Numbered from the stretch's first letter, positions 50,813 through 59,000 are shown. The stretch: 64,000 nt of DNA from Dechloromonas sp. (GCA_011391255.1 JAABQV010000002.1:1-64000), one strand, 5' to 3'. Notes: a model not told the origin generated them from the letters alone. Numbers and translations: made by a program.

Positions 50813-51871
50813 ATGTTAGATACTTTACCGCTGTTATTAAAAACTGATTTTCCGCCGCTTCGTCGAGCGCGCCTGACCACCCTCCAAGCCAACCTCGGCT
50901 ATCGTTGCAACCAGGCTTGCCTGCATTGCCATGTCGCCGCCAGCCCCAAGCGCACCGAGGAAATGTCGTGGGAAACCATGGCGCTGATGCTGGAATTCGC
51001 CGCGCATCAGGGCATCCGCCAATTTGACCTGACCGGCGGCGCGCCGGAACTCAACCCGAACTTTCGCCGCCTCACACTTGCTGCCCGTGCGCAAGGCATC
51101 GCCGTCATTGATCGTTGCAACCTGACCATCCTGAGCGAGCCGGGGCAGGAAGATTTAGCTGATTTTTTGGCTGAAAACCAGGTTGAGGTTGTTGCCTCAA
51201 TGCCTTGCTACCTCGAAGAAAACGTCAATCGCCAACGCGGCGACGGCGTGTTTGAACGCAGCATTTCCGGGCTCAAGAAACTCAACGCACTTGCTTATGG
51301 CTTGCCGGGTAGCGAACGGGTGCTGAATCTGGTCTACAACCCCGGCGGCTCCAGTCTGCCGCCCGACCAGATCAAGCTCGAAGCGGCCTACAAAACCGAA
51401 TTGGCGACGCGCTACGGCATTGTTTTCAACCACCTGTTCGCGCTGGCCAACATGCCGATTCAGCGTTTCGGTAGCCAACTGCTCTCCAGCGGCCAGTACG
51501 AACCTTACATGGCGCTACTCAAGGGCGCGCACCGTGATGACAATCTCGACGGTGTGATGTGCCGCTCGCTGATTTCAGTCGGCTGGCAGGGCGAGGTTTT
51601 TGACTGCGATTTCAACCAGATGCTGGGTTTGCCGCTCGGAGCAAGCCATTCACGCGCAAAACCACTCCCTCTCCACCAACTTGTTGGGGGAGAGGGCCGG
51701 GGAGAGGGGGCGCCTTTAAAACCGGTGCACCTACGCGAGCTTGTTACGGTCAACCTCGAAAATCGCCCTATTTTTATTGCCGACCATTGCTACGGCTGCA
51801 CCGCCGGGCAGGGCAGCAGCTGCGGTGGCGCGCTTGAAGCCTCGGCCATTGAGGAAAATACGCATGCATGA
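50813..51871 (+). CDS. arsS: Arsenosugar-type radical SAM protein ArsS
   Basis: 352 aa from MLDTLPLLLKTDFPP (GGAGA site). The radical SAM motif CNQACLHCH is preceded by LQANLGYR and followed by DLTGGAPELNP. The C-terminal cluster HCYGCTAGQGSSCGGAL is the Cys-rich family domain (DUF3641). ArsS acts after ArsM, adding 5'-deoxyadenosyl to methylated arsenic on the way to arsenosugars. Residues about 283-302 (KPLPLHQLVGGEGRGEGAPL) appear extra compared with the family and arise from an in-frame palindromic insertion. The stop overlaps arsM. Confidence 0.9.
   Translation: MLDTLPLLLKTDFPPLRRARLTTLQANLGYRCNQACLHCHVAASPKRTEEMSWETMALMLEFAAHQGIRQFDLTGGAPELNPNFRRLTLAARAQGIAVIDRCNLTILSEPGQEDLADFLAENQVEVVASMPCYLEENVNRQRGDGVFERSISGLKKLNALAYGLPGSERVLNLVYNPGGSSLPPDQIKLEAAYKTELATRYGIVFNHLFALANMPIQRFGSQLLSSGQYEPYMALLKGAHRDDNLDGVMCRSLISVGWQGEVFDCDFNQMLGLPLGASHSRAKPLPLHQLVGGEGRGEGAPLKPVHLRELVTVNLENRPIFIADHCYGCTAGQGSSCGGALEASAIEENTHA
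51667..51696 (+). repeat. In-frame palindromic repeat inside arsS
   Basis: CCCTCTCCACCAAC and GTTGGGGGAGAGGG pair over 14 bp with one mismatch and a 2-nt loop, followed by a second GGGGAGAGGGGG. This GA/CT-rich palindrome type is usually intergenic in proteobacteria. Here its length keeps the arsS frame open and adds a short low-complexity loop. Confidence 0.75.
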
Positions 51872-52910
51872 AATCGTCAAAGACTATTACGGCAACCAGT
51901 TGCAATCGAGTGACGACCTGCGCACTTCTGCCTGTTGCGATGTCGATGCCGTGCCGGCCTGGCTGAAAAAACTGCTGGCCCGCGTGCACCCCGAAGTGCT
52001 GGCGCGCTACTACGGCTGCGGCCTGGTCTGTCCGGAATTGCTTGAAGGCCTCCGAATTCTCGACCTCGGCTGCGGCTCGGGGCGCGATGTTTATGCGCTG
52101 GCGCAACTGGTCGGCCCGAATGGCCGGGTGGTCGGCGTCGACATGACGGAAGCCCAACTCGACGTGGCGCGCAATCACCGCGAACATCATCGCGATGCCT
52201 TCGGCCACGGCGAAAGCAATGTCGACTTCCACCTCGGCTACATTGAACGCCTGCACGAACTTGATCTGGAACCGGAGAGCTTCGATGTCATCGTCTCCAA
52301 TTGCGTGGTCAATCTCTCGCCTGACAAGGAAGCCGTACTGCGCGGCGTCTTTGGCCTGCTCAAACCGGGTGGCGAATTCTACTTTTCCGACGTTTATGCT
52401 GACCGTCGCGTGCCCGATGCAGTCAAAAACGACCCCGTGCTTTACGGCGAATGCCTCGGTGGCGCGCTTTACTGGAATGACTTTCTGAATCTTGCCAAAC
52501 AAGCCGGTTTCAGCGACCCGCGATTGGTTACTGACCGTCCGCTCGAGATCACCGATCCGGAACTGCTGCCGCGCGCCGGCGGCATTAATTTTCATTCGGC
52601 CACTTGGCGGCTATTCAAGCTCGACGGCCTAGAAAGTGCCTGCGAGGATTACGGCCAGGCGGTAATTTATCGCGGCAGTATTGCTGAACATCCGCATCGT
52701 TTTGTTTTCGACAAGCACCACACGATGGAAACCGGCAAGATCTTCCCGGTTTGCGGCAACACCTGGCGCATGCTGGCCGAGACGCGTTTGCGCGAACACT
52801 TTGAATTCATCGGCAATTTCGATCACCACTACGGCATTTTCGCCGGCTGTGGCAGCGACCTGCCTTTTGATCGCGAAAGCAGCGATCCCAAAGCCGGCTC
52901 TTGCTGCTGA
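51864..52910 (+). CDS. arsM: Arsenite methyltransferase ArsM
   Basis: 348 aa from MHEIVKDYYGNQ, overlapping arsS by 8 nt. Class I SAM methyltransferase with ILDLGCGSGRDVY (motif I) and VVGVDMTEAQLDV. The arsenic-binding cysteines of the family are present: SNCVVNLSP and GECLGGALYW, and the N-terminal SACCDVD pair. It methylates As(III) using SAM; in ArsM-ArsS pairs dimethylarsenite is the ArsS substrate. The C-terminus ends SCC. Confidence 0.9.
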   Translation: MHEIVKDYYGNQLQSSDDLRTSACCDVDAVPAWLKKLLARVHPEVLARYYGCGLVCPELLEGLRILDLGCGSGRDVYALAQLVGPNGRVVGVDMTEAQLDVARNHREHHRDAFGHGESNVDFHLGYIERLHELDLEPESFDVIVSNCVVNLSPDKEAVLRGVFGLLKPGGEFYFSDVYADRRVPDAVKNDPVLYGECLGGALYWNDFLNLAKQAGFSDPRLVTDRPLEITDPELLPRAGGINFHSATWRLFKLDGLESACEDYGQAVIYRGSIAEHPHRFVFDKHHTMETGKIFPVCGNTWRMLAETRLREHFEFIGNFDHHYGIFAGCGSDLPFDRESSDPKAGSCC

Positions 52911-52917
52911 GCGCGCC

Positions 52918-55062
52918 ATGAACCGTCAAAAACTGGGATTAGTCGGGCTGATTCTCGCCCTCATCATCGCCTACTTCGCCTTCGATCTTGGCCGTTACCT
53001 GAGCCTTGATTTCTTCAAGTCGCAACAAGCCGCCATTGAAGCTTACCGGGCGCAGCAACCATTGCTCGCAGCCGGCATTTTCTTCGTTATTTACGTCATC
53101 GCCACCGCCCTTTCGCTGCCTGGTGCTGCCTTGTTAACACTGGCAGGCGGTGCGGTTTTCGGGCTCTTCTGGGGGCTGATCATTGTTTCCTTCGCCTCGA
53201 CGATCGGCGCCACACTGGCCTTCCTGATGTCGCGCTTTTTGCTGCGCGACTGGGTACTCAAACGTTTCGGCCAGCGCCTGAAAACCATCGACGACGGCGT
53301 CCAGCGCGAAGGGGCGTTTTATCTGTTCACCCTGCGTCTGGTACCGGCCTTTCCCTTCTTTCTGATCAACCTGCTGATGGGTCTGACGGCGATGAAGGCG
53401 CGGACTTTTTACTGGGTCAGCCAACTCGGCATGCTGGCCGGCACGGTGGTCTATGTCAATGCCGGCACCCAGCTGGCGCAGCTTGATTCGCTGTCCGGCA
53501 TTGTCTCGCCCGGCCTGCTCGGCTCATTTGTGTTGCTCGGCATCTTCCCGCTGATCGCCAAAAAAATCGTCGATCTGGTCAAGGCGCGCAAGGTTTACGC
53601 GGCCTGGCAGAAGCCGGCCAAATTTGACCGCAATGTGGTCGTCATCGGTGCTGGGGCAGCAGGTTTGGTGACTTCCTACATCGCGGCAGCAGTCAAAGCC
53701 AAAGTCACGCTGGTGGAAAAACACAAGATGGGCGGCGACTGTCTGAACACCGGCTGCGTGCCCTCCAAAGCGCTGATTCGCTCGGCCAAGCTGCTGTCGC
53801 AGATGGCGCACAGCCAGCATTACGGCATCCACAGCGCCAAGGCCGAGTTCAATTTTGCCGAGGCAATGGAGCGCGTGCAACGGGTGATTCAGGATATTGC
53901 ACCGCACGACTCGGTCGAACGGTATACCGATTTGGGCGTTGAAGTCCTCGAAGCGACGGCCAAAATCGTCTCACCGTGGGAAGTGGACATCACCGACCAC
54001 AACGGCCAAACCCAGCGCCTGAGCACACGCAGCATCGTCATTGCCACTGGCGCGCGGCCTTTCGTGCCGCCGATTCCCGGGCTAAGCGAAGTCGGCTGCC
54101 TGACCTCCGACACTATTTGGAATCTGCGCGAATTGCCCAAGCGTCTGGTCGTGCTCGGTGGCGGGCCGATTGGCAGCGAGCTTTCGCAGACCTTCGCCCG
54201 CCTCGGCAGCCAGGTCACGCAAGTTGAAATGGCACCGCGCCTGCTGATGCGCGAAGACCCGGAAGTCTCCGAGCTGGTGATGCAGCGCTTCATCGCCGAC
54301 GGCGTCAAGGTGGCGGTCAATCATGCGGCGAAGCGTTTTGTCATTGAAAACGGCGAAAAAATCCTGATTGCCGAACACGCCGGGCAGGAAGTGCGCATTC
54401 CTTTCGACGAGGTGCTGGTCGCCGTTGGCCGCGCTGCCAATCTCAAAGGCTACGGGCTGGAAGAACTCGGCATTCCGGTCGGCAAAACGGTCGACACCAA
54501 CGAGTTCCTGCAAACCCGCTACCCCAACATCTACGCCGCCGGCGATGTCGCCGGGCCTTACCAATTCACCCACACCGCCGCCCATCAGGCCTGGTACGCG
54601 GCAGTCAATGCGCTGTTCGACCCGTTCAAGAAGTTCAAGGCCGATTACACGGTGATCCCCTGGGCGACCTTCACCGAGCCGGAAGTGGCGCGCGTCGGCC
54701 TGAACGAACTGGAAGCCAAGGAGAAAAACATCGCCTACGAAGCCAGCGTCTATGGCATCGACGATCTCGACCGCGCGATTGCCGATGGCGAGGCGCACGG
54801 TTTCATCAAGGTACTAACCGCCCCCGGCAGCGACCGCATCCTCGGCGTCACCATCGTCGGCGAGCACGCTGGCGACCTGATCGCCGAATACGTGCTGGCG
54901 ATGAAACAGGGCATCGGCCTTAACAAAATCTTGGGCACCATTCATATTTACCCGACGATGGCCGAGGCCAACAAATACGTCGCCGGGGTGTGGAAAAAGG
55001 CGAATGCGCCGAAGGGTCTGCTGGTCTGGGTTGAACGCTTTCACACTTGGCGGCGGGGTTGA
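52918..55062 (+). CDS. VTT membrane domain fused to a MerA-like flavin disulfide oxidoreductase
   Basis: 714 aa from MNRQKLGLVGLILALII. Residues 1-225 are a VTT membrane domain (SLPGAALLTLAGGAVFGLFWG, LRLVPAFPFFLINLLMG). Residues 235-714 are a pyridine-nucleotide disulfide oxidoreductase with VVVIGAGAAGLVT, the redox pair in GGDCLNTGCVPSKAL, VVLGGGPIGSEL and YAAGDVAG. Near the end IHIYPTMAEANK has Tyr where dihydrolipoamide dehydrogenase has the catalytic His before PT, similar to MerA. No vicinal C-terminal cysteines are seen. A metalloid or selenium reductase is plausible. The start is 7 nt after arsM. Confidence 0.88.
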   Translation: MNRQKLGLVGLILALIIAYFAFDLGRYLSLDFFKSQQAAIEAYRAQQPLLAAGIFFVIYVIATALSLPGAALLTLAGGAVFGLFWGLIIVSFASTIGATLAFLMSRFLLRDWVLKRFGQRLKTIDDGVQREGAFYLFTLRLVPAFPFFLINLLMGLTAMKARTFYWVSQLGMLAGTVVYVNAGTQLAQLDSLSGIVSPGLLGSFVLLGIFPLIAKKIVDLVKARKVYAAWQKPAKFDRNVVVIGAGAAGLVTSYIAAAVKAKVTLVEKHKMGGDCLNTGCVPSKALIRSAKLLSQMAHSQHYGIHSAKAEFNFAEAMERVQRVIQDIAPHDSVERYTDLGVEVLEATAKIVSPWEVDITDHNGQTQRLSTRSIVIATGARPFVPPIPGLSEVGCLTSDTIWNLRELPKRLVVLGGGPIGSELSQTFARLGSQVTQVEMAPRLLMREDPEVSELVMQRFIADGVKVAVNHAAKRFVIENGEKILIAEHAGQEVRIPFDEVLVAVGRAANLKGYGLEELGIPVGKTVDTNEFLQTRYPNIYAAGDVAGPYQFTHTAAHQAWYAAVNALFDPFKKFKADYTVIPWATFTEPEVARVGLNELEAKEKNIAYEASVYGIDDLDRAIADGEAHGFIKVLTAPGSDRILGVTIVGEHAGDLIAEYVLAMKQGIGLNKILGTIHIYPTMAEANKYVAGVWKKANAPKGLLVWVERFHTWRRG

Positions 55063-55064
55063 TC

Positions 55065-55799
55065 ATGAAACACGCACTAATTTTTGCCCTGTTTTCGGCG
55101 TTGACCGTAACCGTTAACGCCGAGCCGCTCTGGGTCGGCAAATTTGACGGCAAAACCGGCACCTTGCCGGCGGGCTGGAAATCGGAACGCCTCAGCGACA
55201 AATTCCCCGCCACCGAGTACAAGCAACGCAACTGGGATGGCGTCAATGCCATCGAAGCCACTGCCGTCAAAAGCATGGCGTTATTTGGCCGGACGCTGGA
55301 GGTCGATCTGGAGAAAACCCCCATTCTCTGCTGGCGCTGGCGTGTCGACGCGCCGCTGGTCAATGCCGATCTCAACACCAAAGCTGGCGATGACTACGCG
55401 GCTCGGGTTTACTTGACCTTCACCGTGCCACCCGAAGCGCTTGGTTTCGCCACCCGCACCAAACTCTCGCTGGCCCGCTCGATCTGGGGCCCGCAAGTGC
55501 CGGATGCGGCGCTCAACTACGTCTGGGACAACAAGCACCCGATCGGCACCCTTAAGCCCAATGCCTACACTGACCGCACACAAATGCTGGTGATCGAAAC
55601 CGGAGATGCCAAAGCCGGGCGCTGGGTCAACGCACGACGCAATATCGCCGAAGATTTCAAGCGTGCTTTCGCCGGCATCCCCGGCCGCCTGAGCGGCATG
55701 GCGCTGGCCAGCGACACCGACAATACCGGCGAAACAGCGCATGCCGGCTTTGCCGACTTCCACTTTGTCGCCGACAAGGAAGCCTGCGCGACGCCATGA
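55065..55799 (+). CDS. DUF3047 secreted protein
   Basis: 244 aa from MKHALIFALFSAL, signal peptide to about residue 20 (VNAE). The DUF3047 domain shows WRWRVDAPLVNADLNTKAGD, YAARVYLTF, LNYVWDNKHP and RWVNARRNIAEDFKRAF. These residues form a lectin-like periplasmic fold in this family, function unknown. The start is 2 nt after the oxidoreductase stop, and the gene ends overlapping the next by 4 nt, so it belongs to the same operon. Confidence 0.85.
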   Translation: MKHALIFALFSALTVTVNAEPLWVGKFDGKTGTLPAGWKSERLSDKFPATEYKQRNWDGVNAIEATAVKSMALFGRTLEVDLEKTPILCWRWRVDAPLVNADLNTKAGDDYAARVYLTFTVPPEALGFATRTKLSLARSIWGPQVPDAALNYVWDNKHPIGTLKPNAYTDRTQMLVIETGDAKAGRWVNARRNIAEDFKRAFAGIPGRLSGMALASDTDNTGETAHAGFADFHFVADKEACATP

Positions 55800-56476
55800 G
55801 TTTGAGCATCATCGTGCCGATGCTGAATGAGGAAGCCGGCATCGACGCAACGCTCGCCGCCGCCCGTGAACTGGAGGCCGAGATTATTGTGGTCGACGGC
55901 GGAAGCAGTGATAAATCTGTTGAAATTGCCAGCACCCTCGCCGATCAGATCGTGCCAGCCCCGCGTGGCCGGGCACGGCAAATGAATGCCGGAGCGGCAG
56001 TGGCACAAGGCGATGTTCTCCTTTTTTTGCACGCCGACACCCGTTTGCCAGCAACGGCAGATCGCCTGATTCTGGAGGCAATCAATGACGGGGCCGACTG
56101 GGGTCGATTCGATCTACGGATTAGCGGCAAATCCCGCTGGTTTCCCGTCATCGCAGCGTTTATGAACCAGCGCTCCCGACTAACCGGGATCGCCACCGGC
56201 GATCAGGCCATCTTCGTAAAATGCAGCGTCTTTGAGCAAATCGGCGGTTTTCCTGACTTGCCGCTGATGGAAGACATCGTCCTCTCGCAGCGCCTGAAGG
56301 CCGTGAGCCGCCCGGCCTGTCTGCGCGCCAAAGTCACCACCGCTGGCCGGCGCTGGGAGAAACACGGCATCCTGCGCACCATCCTCACCATGTGGTGGCT
56401 GCGCCTGCGCTTCTACTTTGGTGCCGACCCCCAACAACTCGCAATTGAATACGGCTATGCCCCAAACGCGCAGTAA
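55796..56476 (+). CDS. Arsenosugar-type glycosyltransferase, TIGR04283-like
   Basis: 226 aa GT2-type protein. LSIIVPMLNEEAGIDATL and IIVVDGGSSDKSVEIA form the nucleotide-sugar site, LFLHADTRLP contains the DxD-like metal motif, and GDQAIFVKCSVFEQIGGFPDLPLMED is the acceptor-site loop. This family travels with ArsM and ArsS in predicted arsenosugar clusters. It overlaps the next gene by 20 nt. Confidence 0.88.
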   Translation: MSLSIIVPMLNEEAGIDATLAAARELEAEIIVVDGGSSDKSVEIASTLADQIVPAPRGRARQMNAGAAVAQGDVLLFLHADTRLPATADRLILEAINDGADWGRFDLRISGKSRWFPVIAAFMNQRSRLTGIATGDQAIFVKCSVFEQIGGFPDLPLMEDIVLSQRLKAVSRPACLRAKVTTAGRRWEKHGILRTILTMWWLRLRFYFGADPQQLAIEYGYAPNAQ

Positions 56477-57086
56477 GCACTCGCCTATCAGCATCGCCAT
56501 CCTCTCCCGCGCCCCCGTTCCCGGCCAGACCAAGACGCGCCTGATTCCAGCGCTTGGCGCCGAGGGTGCCGCCGTTCTCCACCGCCGTTTTCTACACGCT
56601 GCGGTGCGCACCGCCCTGCAAGCCAATCTCGGCCCGGTAACCCTGTGGTGCACGCCCGATACCAGCCACCCTGAATTCGCTGCCTGCGCTGCACTCAGCC
56701 CGCTCACATTGCGCCAGCAAGCAGACGGCGATCTCGGTCAGCGCATGCTGGCCACAATTAACGGCCCCACCCTGATCATCGGCACTGACTGCCCCGCCCT
56801 CACCCCGCTTCATCTACAACAAGCCGCCAGCGCCCTTACCGAAAACGACGCCGTATTGATCCCCGCCGAAGATGGCGGCTATGTCCTGATCGGCCTGCGC
56901 CAGACTGAACCAGCCGTCTTTGCCGACATGACTTGGGGTTGCCCAACGGTGCTCGAACAAACCTTCCAGCGTCTGCGCAATACTGGCTTAAGCTGGCGCG
57001 AATTGCCGGTACTATGGGATGTAGACGAACCCGCCGACCTTACCCGCCTCTCCATCACCCACCCCGAATTGCTCAGATCAACATGA
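56457..57086 (+). CDS. Arsenosugar-type transferase, TIGR04282-like (DUF2064)
   Basis: 209 aa from MPQTRSKHSPIS. GT-A/nucleotidyltransferase-like fold: ISIAILSRAPVPGQTKTRLI (nucleotide loop), LIIGTDCPALTPLHLQQA and VLIPAEDGGYVLIGL. This DUF2064 protein usually pairs with the TIGR04283 protein in the same clusters and is thought to act on the sugar. Its product here is inferred. The stop overlaps the next gene start (ATGA). Confidence 0.88.
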   Translation: MPQTRSKHSPISIAILSRAPVPGQTKTRLIPALGAEGAAVLHRRFLHAAVRTALQANLGPVTLWCTPDTSHPEFAACAALSPLTLRQQADGDLGQRMLATINGPTLIIGTDCPALTPLHLQQAASALTENDAVLIPAEDGGYVLIGLRQTEPAVFADMTWGCPTVLEQTFQRLRNTGLSWRELPVLWDVDEPADLTRLSITHPELLRST

Positions 57087-58186
57087 AACGCCTCCTGCTC
57101 GCCGGTGCCGGCCACGCTCACCTTAACGTCATCCGTAATCTGGCCATGCAACCGTGGCCCGATGTCGAAGTCACGCTGATCTGCCCTTATCCGCGACAAA
57201 TCTACTCCGGCATGATCCCCGGCTGGATCGCCGGCCATTACACGCTAGACCAATGCGCCGCCCCGCTCGCCGGACTGGTTGAAAAAGCCGGCATTCGCTG
57301 GGTGCAGGACACCATCTGCGGCATGGCTGCCGAAACTGGTGCGGTCAACTGCCAAAATGCCGGGAAAATTGCCTACGACGTGATCTCCATCGATACCGGT
57401 GCACGTGTCGAAAGCAGTGCGCTGAGCCACAGCGGCGCCCCGCTCCTGCCGATTCGTCCGCTCGAGCAATTTGCCATTGGCTGGAAGAGTGCTGAGGCGG
57501 CGCTGATCGCTTCCGGTGCCGCACGCCTCGCCATCATCGGTGGCGGCGCCGCCGGCATTGAGCTGGCTTTGGCTATCGACTATGCGCTGCGTCGACATCT
57601 CCCAGCCGACAAAGTCTCTGTCGTTCTGGTCAGCAGCGGTGCGCTGCTCGGCGGCCATGCACCGGGGGTCATCAAGCGGGTGGAGAAATTGCTCAAATCG
57701 CGCGGCATCATCCAGCATGCCGGACGCGCCAGCGGTCACGAAGAAGGCCTGGTTCTCAACAGCGGCGAGCTGATCGCCTGCGATGGCATCATTGCTGCAA
57801 CCGGCGTCGCCCCACCAACCTGGCTCGCCACATCCGGCCTCGCCCTCTGCGAACGAGGCTTCATAGCCGTTGGTGATGGCCAGCAAAGCACCTCGCACAA
57901 AAACGTATTTGCCGCTGGCGATGTCTCTACACGCATCGATTCCCCACACGCCAAGTCCGGCGTCTACGCCGTTCGCGCCGGCCCGGTGCTGACCATGAAC
58001 TTGCAACAGGCGCTCAACGGACAAGAACCGACCAGCTATCAACCGCAAAAACGCAGCCTCTACCTGCTCGCCACTGGTCCTAAAGAAGCCATTCTTTCCT
58101 GGGGATCATTTGCAGCTGCTGGCGGCTGGGCGTGGACCCTCAAAGACTGGATCGACCGTCGTTTTATGGCGCAGTACCAGTCATAA
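57083..58186 (+). CDS. Free-standing FAD oxidoreductase of the N-terminal-to-SelD family
   Basis: 367 aa from MKRLLLAGAGHAHLNVIRNL. The typical GAGHAHLNVIR, SGMIPGWIAGHYTLDQC, AIIGGGAAGIELALAI and FAAGDVSTRIDSPHAKSGVYAVRAGP match TIGR03169, the domain often fused to the N-terminus of selenide,water dikinase. Here the protein ends after FMAQYQS with no SelD part. It resembles NDH-2-like quinone/NAD(P)H oxidoreductases. The selenium association plus its place at the end of the senB-arsS operon suggest it supplies or handles reduced selenium (inference). Confidence 0.85.
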   Translation: MKRLLLAGAGHAHLNVIRNLAMQPWPDVEVTLICPYPRQIYSGMIPGWIAGHYTLDQCAAPLAGLVEKAGIRWVQDTICGMAAETGAVNCQNAGKIAYDVISIDTGARVESSALSHSGAPLLPIRPLEQFAIGWKSAEAALIASGAARLAIIGGGAAGIELALAIDYALRRHLPADKVSVVLVSSGALLGGHAPGVIKRVEKLLKSRGIIQHAGRASGHEEGLVLNSGELIACDGIIAATGVAPPTWLATSGLALCERGFIAVGDGQQSTSHKNVFAAGDVSTRIDSPHAKSGVYAVRAGPVLTMNLQQALNGQEPTSYQPQKRSLYLLATGPKEAILSWGSFAAAGGWAWTLKDWIDRRFMAQYQS

Positions 58187-58301
58187 GCGCTGTATTAGTT
58201 ACGTCCACTAAATTACGCGTCTTTTCGCGCAGGCACGGCAGAATTGCGTTAGGCATTGCGTAATAGAACTATCACTAGCAAGATAAGTTTCTGCTTTTCA
58301 G

Positions 58302-58318
58302 ATTCCGTTATACGGAAT
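58302..58318. promoter_or_regulatory. Palindrome upstream of higBA, probable operator
   Basis: ATTCCG-TTATA-CGGAAT, 6-bp arms, 10 bp before the toxin start. The position fits autorepression by the HigA-like protein. Confidence 0.6.
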
Positions 58319-58328
58319 ATCATGACGC

Positions 58329-58604
58329 ATGATCCACTCTTTTTCATGCCTCGATACCGAGGCGCTTTTTCATAGTCAGGCAGTGCCGATGTTTCGGAAC
58401 ATCGAACGGGTGGCCCGACGCAAGTTACTGCAATTGCACGCGGCAATCGAACTGGCCAGCTTGAGGGTTCCAGGGAATCAGCTCGAAGCCCTCAAGGGAA
58501 ACCGCAAGGGGCAGCACAGTATCCGCGTCAACGACCAATGGCGCGTGTGCTTTGTCTGGCGGGAAGACGGCGCGCACCAAGTTGAAATTGTGGACTACCA
58601 CTAG
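58329..58604 (+). CDS. higB: HigB-like RelE-superfamily toxin
   Basis: 91 aa. The classical HigB pattern is visible: MIHSFSCLDTEALFHSQ, ARRKLLQLHAAIELASLRVPGNQLEALKG, and the C-terminal HSIRVNDQWRVCFVWREDGAHQVEIVDYH. HigB cuts ribosome-bound mRNA. The toxin gene precedes the antitoxin gene. The short leader carries the palindrome. Confidence 0.92.
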   Translation: MIHSFSCLDTEALFHSQAVPMFRNIERVARRKLLQLHAAIELASLRVPGNQLEALKGNRKGQHSIRVNDQWRVCFVWREDGAHQVEIVDYH

Positions 58605-58613
58605 GAGTTGAAT

Positions 58614-58919
58614 ATGGCTGAATTACTTGACGAAATCCATCCCGGCGAAATCCTGCTGGAGGACTTTATGAAGCCGATGGCTATCTCTGCCCGTCAGCTT
58701 GCGGCCGACATCGATGTATCGCCGAGCCGCATTAGCGAACTGGTGAACGGCCACCGCCCGGTTACGGCCGATACGGCGCTACGCCTCGGCTTGTTTTTCA
58801 GAATGGAACCACGTTTCTGGCTCAATCTGCAAACCGAGTACGACATACGGATCGCCGCTCGGACACTGCAAGATCGGATCGCGCCACGTATCCGTATTTT
58901 CCAACGGGTTGCAGCGTGA
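58614..58919 (+). CDS. higA: HigA-like XRE antitoxin
   Basis: 101 aa from MAELLDEIHPGEILLE, with AGGAG 6 nt upstream. The TTG two codons earlier is less likely. It has the VapI/HigA layout: HPGEILLEDFMKPMAISARQ, the HTH LAADIDVSPSRISELVNGHR and LGLFFRMEPRFWLNLQTEYD. It follows the toxin by 9 nt. Confidence 0.92.
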   Translation: MAELLDEIHPGEILLEDFMKPMAISARQLAADIDVSPSRISELVNGHRPVTADTALRLGLFFRMEPRFWLNLQTEYDIRIAARTLQDRIAPRIRIFQRVAA

Positions 58920-58932
58920 CGGCGACCGGCTG

Positions 58933-59000
58933 AGCAAATATGGGATAGACCACAGTTTTCGGAGCCAGGGAGACAAAAACCGTGGTCTGTCCCCTATTTG
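58933..59000. repeat. REP-like inverted repeat, copy C
   Basis: GCAAATATGGGATAGACCAC plus AGTTTT pairs with AAAACCGTGGTCTGTCCCCT plus ATTTGC over 26 bp with three mismatches across a 16-nt centre. It carries the same core as the elements at 44159 and 44865 and again lies right beside a toxin-antitoxin pair. Confidence 0.8.

Noticed and set aside
51741-51863. Longer arsM ORF starting at 51741
   Set aside because: Its first 41 codons overlap the Cys-rich end of ArsS in another frame; MHEIVKDYYG is the family start.
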